Part shown: positions 36,323-44,984 of the stretch, in pieces | How positions within the stretch are numbered: position 1 is the first letter of the stretch | Layout: every line of letters starts with the position of its first letter | Assembly: GCA_001695595.3 (NCBI GenBank) | Contig: MBPM02000154.1 | Span: forward strand, 34,189-98,188 | Direction of reading: 5' to 3' | Source: Plasmopara viticola | Lineage: Eukaryota > Oomycota > Peronosporomycetes > Peronosporales > Peronosporaceae | DNA length: 64,000 nucleotides | The notes under the pieces: model-generated | What the model was told of the DNA's origin: nothing | The model's input: only the letters and a program-made list of their open reading frames with translations | The model's database searches: none | Made by a program: the position numbers and the translations under genes

Positions 36323-36697
36323 TTAAGAGACTGTCTCCCAAGACGATTCAGTAAGGAACGGACTGATGCAGCAATAAGGCAGTACATACTTGAGCTCTCC
36401 TTTCACGCAGCCTCTGTGCTGCAGCTCTACAAAAAGATTGCGTAAATCAATAAGGAATAGAATCCCACAAAATGCTTCCCTGTTGATGTTCTTTCGTTCA
36501 GTAGCGATAAAACGCATGACGAATGGATCTACACTGTCAATCCGCTCTACAAAGATAGCGTAGCCATGCGCAAGATATAAATCTGGGGAAATGGTCAATC
36601 TATCATCGAGATAGTTGATCGCTGCGATAGTTTCAACATGCCTTGCCAGCAGAACATCGTAATTGTCACCAATATTGTTTATTGTCCCATTATTCAT
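36323..36697 (-). CDS. Unrecognised 124-residue ORF in unit 6
   Basis: Begins MNNGTINNIGDNYDVLLARH like the unit ORFs but continues through FVELQHRGCVKGELKYVLPY, a stretch that the full units place in a separate 76-residue ORF. This suggests the two ORFs of the full units were once one frame. Just upstream on the same strand (about 36,710-36,870) is an open Lys/Arg/Glu-rich stretch (RRKFLQERPKRLKRK) ending in a stop next to this start. No family is recognised. It may be only a relic. Confidence 0.35.
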   Translation of the reverse strand: MNNGTINNIGDNYDVLLARHVETIAAINYLDDRLTISPDLYLAHGYAIFVERIDSVDPFVMRFIATERKNINREAFCGILFLIDLRNLFVELQHRGCVKGELKYVLPYCCISPFLTESSWETVS

Positions 36698-37074
36698 TCA
36701 TGATTTTGTTTTTCAGCCACTCGCGCGTCTTCTCTTGCTGCATCTTCCTCTTCTTCTGCTGCGAATGGCTCTGCTCTTGCTGTATCTACCTTGCGCTTTA
36801 ACCGTTTGGGGCGCTCCTGGAGAAATTTACGTCGCTCATTTCTACCGCTTTTCACTTTTTATTTTACAAGTATTAATATGCATTATCTGTAAAAAGGGTC
36901 TATACGAAGGTTAGATTGAAATGCAATTAGCTTCCTTTCTAAATGACAAATAATTAGGGTGCGACATCTCTGCTCGCGATGACAACATGCGCACTCAAAC
37001 TCGTAACTTCACTCAGAATACGGCGACAATTGAGTCGGGCAGTCTTCCCCATCCCATCTTCGCGTCAGGCTATC

Positions 37075-37455
37075 TTGATAATTAAAATAATTTTTCAGCT
37101 TACTGGATCGCTCGTTGCAAAGCAACCTCATGCCGATGCAAGTCAATGCTCTCTTCAAGATCGGAATCGGTAATGCCATCATTTTGGTTTTCCACAACTT
37201 GATTTGCATTACTGGATCCGGAAGAAGCGAAATCGACCGCTTCTTCATCCACGATTTTTCTATACAACTCATCCGCCTTGCGCTACAAATCGTTGATTGA
37301 AGACGACTCTGCACCTGATTGGCCTTTCTTAGATCGTTGATCTGGGTACGCATTGACCTGATGGTGGCGAAGACTTCACGCACTTCACCCACGCTATTCA
37401 AATAAGGTTGCAAGGATTCTGAATCCGGCGAAAAAGAAGGTGAGGACTGACGTTC
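37075..37455 (-). pseudogene. Decayed coding relic, unrecognised
   Basis: Minus-strand text reads SESLQPYLNSVGEVREVFAT and MRTQINDLRKANQ. After a frameshift near 37,300 it continues with RKADELYRKIVDEEAVDFAS and SDLEESIDLHRHEVALQRAI. The composition (acidic, heptad-like) looks like real protein in both frames. It starts where the macrosatellite homology ends. No family is recognised. It may be the C-terminal part of the relic at 37,500-38,140. Confidence 0.45.
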
Positions 37456-37499
37456 TGCTCGTTAAATTACAGCAAATTTACCATCACCCACTCCTTACT

Positions 37500-38140
37500 C
37501 AACTTGAGGATAGCTGAGCGTATTCACTAGTCAGCTTCTTTTCATATTCGGGGTGATTACGAAAACTGTTATTAAACTTTGGAAAGTCCGGTGTGCAATG
37601 TGGACAGTTGAACCGCACATAACAGCACATTGGATGCAGTTCTTGAGCGACCGAGTGTGAATTTTAAATTTGAGTCCGTCAACCGTGCGAAAAAAATCTT
37701 GCTCTTTATGCCCAAGCTCGACTAACGATTCTTCGTAGTGTTCCACGTAGCCGGAACGGAAAGAGTCGCGGATCGCCTCTACATTTTGATATTTGCGGTT
37801 TTGGAGATACGCTAGGCGGAAAAATTGCCCCATGTGTATCCTCTTGTTGGTTGCTAAAATTGGTGAAAGTTTCACTAGTGTTGAGAAATCCAATCCTTTA
37901 ATGCTAGGCGCAAGATCAGCTTTTGATGGTAATCATGAGAACGCAGTATCTCATGCAATCTTCTTGCTTGATATTTATTGATAGTAACCCATTCCACCTC
38001 AGGGCCACGTGCCGAGCTCATATGTCTCAAGCCCGCTCTTCTTGGTGTTCGCAAACTTACTCACTATTTGCTTATCTTCTTGGTGGCGAGATGGAGAATG
38101 AGAAAATTGGCATGCCACTCATTTCAGCTTGAAATTTGTA
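37500..38140 (-). pseudogene. Decayed gene with a CPHC motif, unrecognised
   Basis: A minus-strand frame of 120 residues (37,531-37,893) contains LVKLSPILATNKRIHMGQFF and YVEHYEESLVELGHKEQDFF. Near 37,660 a shift to another frame gives CCYVRFNCPHCTPDFPKFNN and EYEKKLTSEYAQLSSS followed by a natural stop. The C-C...C-P-H-C spacing could bind zinc. Upstream, stop-interrupted text (SGLETYELGTWP, LPSKADLAPSIKGLDFS) extends the same gene to about 38,140. It could be a transposase N terminus or a host gene; I cannot decide. Confidence 0.45.
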
Positions 38141-38177
38141 TGCCCACACTTTGCGTAATTACGCTTTATTACGAAGC

Positions 38178-38955
38178 TGTCTTTTATGTACGACGATGGC
38201 GAGTTGACAAAATTCTCAGCTTGGCGCAGGCAAAAAGACTATTTTCGCGTCGTAAAATGCTAAAAGACAGCACGAAAAATGGGTACATCAACGATCAAAG
38301 CTGCACCAAGAAAAAGATGTTACTGGCTCAAAAAGTCCGATTGCTCAAACCCGCCAACAAGAACCAGCCCATACTCTTCTCTTTGGACCTGAGTGTCAAT
38401 ATTCATCAGCGCAAAGCCAAAAATTACCTGAAAGCTTACAAGTCGCTAATTTTGAGCTCTAAATTACTTAATATTATATCAAATTGATAAATTGCCAAAT
38501 TATTACGAGTATCTGAGCTCATGGCGACCATAGAAGCGTTCTCTGTCGTGATGCAGGATGGCTATGTGAGTCCAGGCAAGCCTTCACATAGCTTTATAAA
38601 TCAAGATCATGTTATGTTGCAGGATTTTGCGACCTATTTGGAGCTGCGTCTTAAGTGCGTGAACATCTTGATGTTGCGTCGCATCTTTGCCGACTTTCTA
38701 AATGGCCACGAGAATACAATGGTACCAGTGATGCAACTCGGCAGCACAATGATTACCCTCGTGGGTGCGTATTTCTTTATCTACAGTATCGCACGGCAAC
38801 GCGAAACATGGCGTTGCGCAAGCAACTGTGTCTTAAATTATTTGCCGTCGCGAAGTGCAATTGCTGGCATTCGTAGAAAGAGTAAGTTAAGTTATCAGTG
38901 TGATTCCCTTCGAATTGACACAGACAATGCCCTCGGCATGTACTTTGTGTCTTGA
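38178..38955 (+). pseudogene. Plus-strand coding relic with a duplicated segment
   Basis: Two adjoining frames (37,978-38,487, ending in KLLNIISN, and 38,521-38,955, starting MATIEAFSVV) are separated by a short AT-rich gap with stops. No family is recognised. The 38,438-38,695 part recurs at 40,545-40,793. Translation there reads MATIETLSIVTQDVYVSPG and stops early. Confidence 0.3.
38438..38695 (+). repeat. Dispersed direct repeat, copy 1
   Basis: About 250 bp, starting agtcgctaattttgagctct and ending near aacatcttgatgttgcgtc. It matches 40,545-40,793 with scattered substitutions, in the same orientation. Confidence 0.85.
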
Positions 38956-39829
38956 ACATCAAAAGTCTACTCAGGAGGTAAAGACTGCCGACAAGCAGCA
39001 GAATTATATCCAGCAGACTGTAAATAAGAGTCGAAAGCGTAAAGGTGCAGTATTTAAACCGGTAAAATGCTTGGTATTTGTTGGGAAGACGTGCCGCATG
39101 ACACAACAAATCGCAGCTTTTGTAGCTGCTATGGAACATTAAGAAGTCGATGAGACGTGTTTCATGGCGAAAACACTGTCCAACCTTGGCGAGCAATACG
39201 CTACTCAGTGATGCCAAACGTGATACTGCGATCGATGTTATTGATTCTGAATCAAATGCAAAGTCGATCACTTAAGGTGGCAGAACATCAAAGACGAGCA
39301 GTGTGTCACGACATCAGACATCACCTCAATCGGCGAAGTTGGATGTAGTGAGACTTGCCACTAGACGACCTTTTAAGCGTCTAACGACAAGAAAAGTGCC
39401 TGCAAGAGCAACAGGGCGGATTGAATCAAATGTGCGGCATCAGTTGTCGAATCAACTATGAACCGTGGTCTTCACGAAGATCAATGCAGTAAAACACTTC
39501 AAAAATGCAGCCCCTGCTATTGCGTTGGAAGAAGTGGAATCAGCTGTTGTCGAGCCTACTGCAGATTTGCTGTAAAACTGTGGCGAAAAGTTTAAGCAAG
39601 CGATGTGCGACTGCATGAGGATTCTTCCGTATCTGCAAGTAAATTGGGTGGATCGGCGATAGCGGATCTGGCTGACAAATTGCCATCAAAGCGTGGCGAA
39701 CTAAGCAAAGTGCTCCATGATCTACCTCCTGTGAGCGATCATTCAAGCAACCCTGTGGCAGTGCCACGGAGAACATGACGCCAAACGACAACCTTCTCCA
39801 ACAACTTCTCCAAGTTCATCGACAGCGGG
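38956..39829. other. No supported gene
   Basis: Short plus-strand frames (38,900-39,142 and 39,157-39,348) contain protein-like text such as EVDETCFMAKTLSNLGEQYA split by stops. I see decayed sequence and nothing that can be named. Confidence 0.5.
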
Positions 39830-40350
39830 TAGTAAGAGCTTGTAAACACGATCCTTAACGCGGTACTGGAAAAGGGTTGTCGAATCGTCACTTTTCTTGC
39901 TCTTTCAGCACGTTGCTTCCACAGAGTAGCTTCGATAATGCAATTGGCTCCAATTTTTGAATGTCTTGTGTTCTTTCTAGCTTGATTTAATAACAAGGAT
40001 TACAAGCACGGTTTTTGCTCTGGCGTTTCTATTAGCTCATCCAAAACGACAGGATTGGAGTCAATCTCGTCAAGATTAGTAATATACATGTTACCCTAAA
40101 TAATGAAATCAAAGTAAATCGTACTTACATATCATGCGCGTAGATCTTCTCTCACCTCCTGTAAATACTCTATAAGATCGATATGATGCTCGAGATCGTT
40201 CATATATAGCCATATCAGCCATCCGCTTGTCAATCATGCATTTAATCACTCGGCGCTTGATGACTCCATTGTCTCGCCACTCCGATCGGTAACACCTGAA
40301 GCGAATGTCGTGCGTTTGAGAGATGTCTTGAAGCTGCCCTTGACGATCCA
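39830..40350 (-). repeat. Solitary diverged macrosatellite-related copy
   Basis: From about 40,084 to 40,345 the sequence aligns with the left part of the 2.25-kb unit (shared atcatgcgcgtagatcttct and aatactctataagatcgata) with many substitutions. From 39,830 to 39,990 it resembles the unit's ends. The 97-residue minus-strand ORF at 40,109-40,402 reads through RFRCYRSEWRDNGVI without the TGA found in the units. It is probably an older branch of the amplified sequence. Confidence 0.75.
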
Positions 40351-40544
40351 GAATTAAATTGCGTCTACGCTGTCGCCGAACACAAGGGCGAATTAAACGC
40401 ACTTTGGGCAGTTAATGTTGCGGAGACTGAAGCTAAATACGCTATGGCAAAGATTAATTAACAATTTAAACTTGTCACCAATAGATTTCAAATGTGGTCG
40501 GGCTGGTATGACAAATTTGCGGGTAGAAAACTAAAAATTACAGC

Positions 40545-40793
40545 TCACGAGTCGCTAATTTTGAGCTCTAAATTACTTAATATTCTATCGAGTTAATAAA
40601 CTACCAAATTTTTACGAGTATCTGAGCTCATGGCGACCATAGAAACGCTCTCAATCGTGACGCAGGATGTCTATGTGAGTCCAGGCAAGCCTTCACATAG
40701 CTCTATAAATCAAGATCATGCTATGTTGCAGGATTTCGCAACCTATTTGGAGCTGCGGCTTAAGTGCGTGAGCATGTCGATGTTGCGTCTGTA
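40545..40793 (+). repeat. Dispersed direct repeat, copy 2
   Basis: Second copy of the 38,438-38,695 segment, ending abruptly at gatgttgcg. Upstream, 40,345-40,540 carries plus-strand text (VAEHKGELNALWAVNVAET, FKLVTNRFQMWSGWYDKFAG) split by a stop. Confidence 0.85.
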
Positions 40794-41471
40794 GTACCAA
40801 CTTCCACCAAGATTTTGAACAGTATACACACTATCTGTCCAGTTTATGTAGTGACTCCCATATTTGTAACAAGTGGATATGAATGCGCGCCATCTCTCTG
40901 TTTCCATTGCATCCAAACCATCTCTTCAAGGCTCCCCAAAAAATGTATGCGGTAAAATTACTATTTTAAAGGCATAAATTCTCTTTTTTTATTTTTACAT
41001 GTATATATATTTCTGCCATTGTTGCCAAAATATTCATTGCTAGGTATATTTTTCTGCTTCTTTATCATTTTTTGTTCTGTAATTTTTCCATTTAATTTGA
41101 AAGAAGGTTTATTTTTTCCATTCTCCGGGTTTAGAAAGAGAATTTTCCTAGGAGTGACCCTATGGGTTGCCAGAGTTGATGGGGACTTACAGCACTTCAC
41201 ACAAAGGAAGCCAAAGAAAAAAAAGCCATGTATTATATAGTAAACGAGTGTTCATGTGCAATAGACATAACATCTAAGACGGATTTGATAATACAATTTT
41301 ATGCGCCTTCAATTAAGCACCTTGGCAGTTTTTTACGAATATCTTCTTATAATACTTCAGTATGCAAGAAATGGAGTGGAATTAGCGTTGTACATAAAAC
41401 TCGGCTTTGTGTGCCGGCCCATTTACTGCCCGACAGTTTCCACGACTTGATGCTTCAATCACCGTCTTTTA
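40794..41471. other. No supported gene
   Basis: AT-rich sequence with opposing short ORFs (41,019-41,240 plus, 40,961-41,200 minus) and a 106-residue plus ORF (41,228-41,548) without recognisable features. I read these as chance. Confidence 0.5.
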
Positions 41472-41675
41472 ATGGCGGCGATCTTGGTGTTTGTCTACGT
41501 GTTGATGCAGTTAAGCTTTGTCTCAAGCGAAGCACCTGCCAAATTTGAAGAAAAGGAGCTAGTCGGTTTGCTTGAGTCACTCACACGCGCTTGTTCTGAC
41601 GAATCCCTTTTCGCTTGCGGCATAGTGGTGCACAATGATTGGTGGTCGTGTCTTTTTATTGTGCTTGCGGCATAG
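41472..41675 (+). CDS. Short secreted-peptide candidate
   Basis: 67 residues. The first 19-20 (MAAILVFVYVLMQLSFVSS) form a good signal peptide with a small-residue cleavage site before EAPAKFEE. The remainder is acidic, then carries three cysteines (RACSDESLFACG, WWSC). The C terminus is altered by a tandem duplication (43-bp copies, 50-bp period): without it the frame would stop in CTTTAA right after WWSCL, about seven residues sooner. Oomycetes secrete many small Cys-containing proteins, but no RxLR or LFLAK motif is present. The start is the first ATG of the frame. It could equally be a chance ORF. Confidence 0.35.
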   Translation: MAAILVFVYVLMQLSFVSSEAPAKFEEKELVGLLESLTRACSDESLFACGIVVHNDWWSCLFIVLAA

Positions 41676-41705
41676 TGGTGCACAATGATTGGTGGTCGTG
41701 TCTTT
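41613..41705. repeat. Tandem duplication, 43-bp copies at 50-bp period
   Basis: 41,613-41,655 and 41,663-41,705 are identical (gcttgcggcatagtggtgca onwards), separated by ttattgt. The lack of divergence indicates a recent event. Confidence 0.95.
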
Positions 41706-41848
41706 AAATTTGCGTTGAATTTTACAATTCTAAAAATCCACCTTTCCCGAAATATTTCCTTATCAATAGTCATCGACATTACACTTACAAGATGAACGTC
41801 AGTCAACACGTAAATGTCATAAATTCTTAATATTTATTAATCAAAGTA

Positions 41849-42763
41849 TCAACTTGCTTGAGAATTGTTACGCTTTCTTACCGTGCGGTTTGGCATTTTA
41901 AGCAGATAAGAACCACGGACATAAGCTCCACCTGCTTTTGAAATAATCTCGTAAGTTTGTTTTCGAAGCTTCAGCAAATTTGTTTTGATCGTCCTTTGTT
42001 TAAGCTCAACTAAGCGCTTCATTTCATCGTTTGCTCGTTTTTGGTACTGGTTTGAGTAGGGAGTCTGATTATTTGAAGCTTTCACTAATCGCTTGGAGGG
42101 ACAATTGTACCAACGATTTTGACGTTCCGTATCAGAAGCCTCTTTTTCAACCCTGATCTCCTGCTTCCGACGATGTTGAGCCAAGTTAAGGTGATCTTGT
42201 GCAGACAAACCAGCTATTCCAAGAGCCTTGTGCATAGCCTCATTCGATTTCCGAATTGAGCGACGTGCTTCAACCCATGCTTTTTCCTTTTCTCGTTCTT
42301 TTTCTGCAGTTTGCGTCTGCCTTTTCTTATACATAGCAACGCGTTTTGCCGCGACATGCGCTTCAAAAGCTCCAAAATCGATCGATGCTGACGGCACAAT
42401 TTCAGCATTACTCGGGTCTAAAAGCGACGCTAAATTTGGTGTTAAAGCATGATGGTTAGGATGAAGGCCGTGTACATGAACAAGCCTCGAAAGCCTCTCT
42501 TCATGAAGCAAATCTGCAGACGTCTCATTCTCCATGACCGGCATATCGCATGTCACTTTAGAAGCCAAGTGCTTTGACGCAAGGCATAATTTTGCAGCAA
42601 CGATTTGGTCACGCTTGGGCGGCGTAACGGGTATCATCACCTTTCCTAATCCCAAAATCACTTCCGAGCTGATCGCGATAAACCGCCCTTGCGTGTAAGA
42701 TTGCGTCGACTTCGCAGCTCGATATAAGGGAAACCTTGAACATTTTTGGTCTAATATTATCAT
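41849..42763 (-). CDS. Basic coiled-coil hypothetical protein (304 residues)
   Basis: A single uninterrupted frame, one of the longest here outside the mobile elements. Residues about 130-215 are rich in Lys, Arg, Glu and Ala (VAAKRVAMYKKRQTQTAEKE, HRRKQEIRVEKEASDTERQN), predicting a long helix or coiled coil. The C terminus is strongly basic (LLKMPNRTVRKRNNSQAS). No signal peptide or membrane segment is seen. A basic helical protein of this kind would fit a cytoskeletal or nucleic-acid-associated role, but I recognise no family. The N-terminal 45 residues are less protein-like, so the true start or a first intron may lie near the internal VMIPVTPPKR. Flanks are AT-rich and free of repeats. 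Confidence 0.55.
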   Translation of the reverse strand: MIILDQKCSRFPLYRAAKSTQSYTQGRFIAISSEVILGLGKVMIPVTPPKRDQIVAAKLCLASKHLASKVTCDMPVMENETSADLLHEERLSRLVHVHGLHPNHHALTPNLASLLDPSNAEIVPSASIDFGAFEAHVAAKRVAMYKKRQTQTAEKEREKEKAWVEARRSIRKSNEAMHKALGIAGLSAQDHLNLAQHRRKQEIRVEKEASDTERQNRWYNCPSKRLVKASNNQTPYSNQYQKRANDEMKRLVELKQRTIKTNLLKLRKQTYEIISKAGGAYVRGSYLLKMPNRTVRKRNNSQAS

Positions 42764-44336
42764 CCACTAATTTTCTAGCTCTCCCAATCTCGTCTATTTT
42801 ACGTTTTGATCGCTATTTAAAAGTACTATTTTTTTCGCCCTTCAGCAGTCCATAGTAAAATTACTCATTCCATGCCCTCTCTATTTAAACTCCCCTTAAC
42901 CTGGCTTTTCTTATCAGATATCTAAGGATAATACATATGGATGGAACAAATCGGTCTAGCCAGTGACGTCGCTACCCGTATCGCTACAGTGGCGGCGATT
43001 CTGGACCGGGCAGAGCTGGCGGTTATGTGACATTCTTGTAAATTGAGAAAGTATTAGCAAGCTCAATACTGTGGTACTGGGTTTGAAGAATTGCAACGCT
43101 ATGATTGACACTATTATGAGGTTCCCAAGCTTTGCTTCTATCTAAGGTGAAACGTATGACAGAGGCACAAAGATGGCTACTGCTCGTGAGTTTCGAATGA
43201 TGGACGTGAAAGCGGCATTACGTTTCGTACAAGTACGCATTGGCATCTTAGTGGGAGTGCAAGTCTGTATTACATCTTGAGGTGGCAGAATGCATTGCGT
43301 GTGTTGTGTTAAGCAGAGAAGGTTTCGCCACAAAAACGTTTAAGCTTGAGTTGGTAAAGTTCAAGTTCGACGCTTTAACCGATGTTTCATTCGATGTAGT
43401 TGCCCAGGTACTTTTGTAAATGTTCGCTCGTCAATATTATTATCTTTAATAACAGTTGCTGTGGAAGGTGCGAAACGAGATATCAAATTTGCTGGCGATG
43501 GAAAGCTGGAGCTTGTGCTGTCGTTCGAGCATGATGTTATAACTATGTGCAGTTGCCATAATATAGCTTGTAGGCGATGATTGTTGAAAAAGATGAACAG
43601 ACGTGGAGACACGGGCGGATAGTAGCAACCATAGTGTCGTTCGGCGACACAAGGGCTATGCGGCAACAATTGGTACATATACTACTTATATAGTGCGGCT
43701 AATAGATAGAATTAGATTTTTCTCAAATGACTTGCTTTAACAATAGAAAAATGTTTTTCAGAAGCAAACATAAATTCGCAATCTGCACTCTTCTTCTCTC
43801 TTTTGAACGGGGGCAGCGCGGACGTCTCGCCGATTACCAGCAGTACATAAACCCACGTATAAAGTTGTAACTTTTTGCTCTATATTGCTTGCCTTTATGC
43901 TGCATGGAATACTTTGTAACTAATGGTCACCGTTTAACAGCTTACGCTTCGATAACATTGCATTGACGGGTTCGCAGGCAACCTAAATCTGGCAAAATGT
44001 TTACGTTTAGTCCGTGTAATAACGTCAAACAACACACTGCGCAGAGAAGGCGTGCAGACAATCCACGATCTACTCGTGAGTGAGCGCTCACTACTTTTGA
44101 AGTCTATTCAACGATCGAAGTGTGTGACTTATCCATTAAAAAAATATTTATGTAACGGGCCATTGCAAAAACCAAGCTTTTATGGTTTTTAGCTGGCCTT
44201 TCGTTCTAAGGAATCTAAAACCTGATGCCATCGGTGTCCTGCCTAAATTGCTTAGCTAAGTTAGAATATATACAGGAATTAGGCAGAACAAAAAGAAAGG
44301 AATACGTTGTACTTAATTGTCAGAATTTACTATTGT
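42764..44336. other. No supported gene
   Basis: AT-rich, without long frames. A 29-residue ORF at 42,941-43,030 (MEQIGLASDVATRIATVAAI) reads like protein and could be a first exon or relic, but nothing follows it in frame. Confidence 0.5.
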
Positions 44337-44348
44337 ACCCATAATTCA

Positions 44349-44680
44349 TTTTCGGAAAAGGTTGGGGTGACGCCCTCCTTCCAAGCGCGGGGGCTAAATG
44401 CTCGCGCGCTTCGGGCAGGTGCTCTCGGGCATCTGCAGGTCTCTAACGAGTCTCACCCTCGACGCGACGGTCTCCAGCACCAGGGCGCCACCTGGGCTCT
44501 TACCAAGTCAGAAGTACACAAAATAATGGAAGACCCTCACGGCCTCGGTGCTGGCTGCACTGCCCGCCGAACGAGACTCGACGTATGCGGACACCACTCT
44601 ATGCCGTGGACTAGCTATAGAGCCTAGCACGTGCATAACTTGGCAACGCGATAACGTAATACAATACAATACAATACAAT
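44349..44680 (+). mobile_element. Small retroposon with 12-bp target duplications
   Basis: A GC-rich 332-bp insert in AT-rich surroundings. It is flanked by acccataattca at 44,337-44,348 and 44,681-44,692. It ends in four tandem AATAC units (aatacaatacaatacaatac), a typical tail of some LINEs and SINEs. No A or B box could be placed, so a 5'-truncated LINE 3' end is more likely than a tRNA-derived SINE. The clean duplications suggest a fairly young insertion. Confidence 0.75.
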
Positions 44681-44692
44681 ACCCATAATTCA

Positions 44693-44984
44693 GTTTTTGT
44701 CCTTGACAAAAACAAGTATCAATTCTTTCTGTGCATTTCGTCGCTTAAAAGCAAAAGGAAAAAAGATTACAGGAACAGCCACCCAATTAACACAACAGAG
44801 CTGTAATAAGTCAACTTCAGACTTTATTATGCGGGCAACTCTTCTGAAAGGAAGCCTGGGCTAGTTGGCGCCAAAATTTATATGAGATGCATTGAAGGTA
44901 ATGATGTGTACAGGAAGGCAATTTTAACGACGTCTTTGAAATGTTGCTCAGCGGGTATCAAATTAGATCACATGATATACAAAT
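44693..44984. other. No supported feature
   Basis: AT-rich spacer between the small retroposon and the old LINE copy. The LINE 3' UTR expected here is absent. Confidence 0.5.

Larger units (their letters stand above)
24471..37053. repeat. 2.25-kb macrosatellite (five full units plus one partial)
   Basis: Phasing on cggggtgctgtgacaaatag places it at 24,487, 26,737, 28,991, 31,243, 33,499 and 35,752, so the periods are 2,250, 2,254, 2,252, 2,256 and 2,253 bp. Full units look nearly identical. Each holds, left to right: a minus-strand relic with the end of an unrecognised protein (MYIINVDEVDSDP, GGERRSTRMI); a second minus-strand ORF of 85-86 residues; a short Lys/Arg/Glu-rich minus-strand stretch; a 23-bp minisatellite; a plus-strand Q-rich and coiled-coil reading; and a hairpin. 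The sixth unit stops at about 37,053, before the minisatellite. No transposase, reverse transcriptase or Rep signature is visible. The repeat tracks a decayed coding locus later amplified in tandem. Confidence 0.95.
35736..37053. repeat. Macrosatellite unit 6 (partial, diverged)
   Basis: About 1.3 kb of the unit, increasingly diverged to the right and lacking the minisatellite, coiled-coil and hairpin parts. Its minus-strand frames are longer than in the full units, so it may lie closest to the sequence that was first amplified. Confidence 0.88.

Noticed and set aside
24471..37053. Helitron origin for the macrosatellite
   Set aside because: No Rep/helicase motifs and no 5'-TC / CTRR-3' ends at unit borders; the hairpin is much longer than the Helitron 3' hairpin.
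40961..41548. Opposing short ORFs including a 106-residue plus ORF
   Set aside because: AT-rich composition, no motifs and overlap with each other; likely chance.
44349..44680. tRNA-derived SINE
   Set aside because: No A or B box could be located. The tail fits a truncated LINE better.
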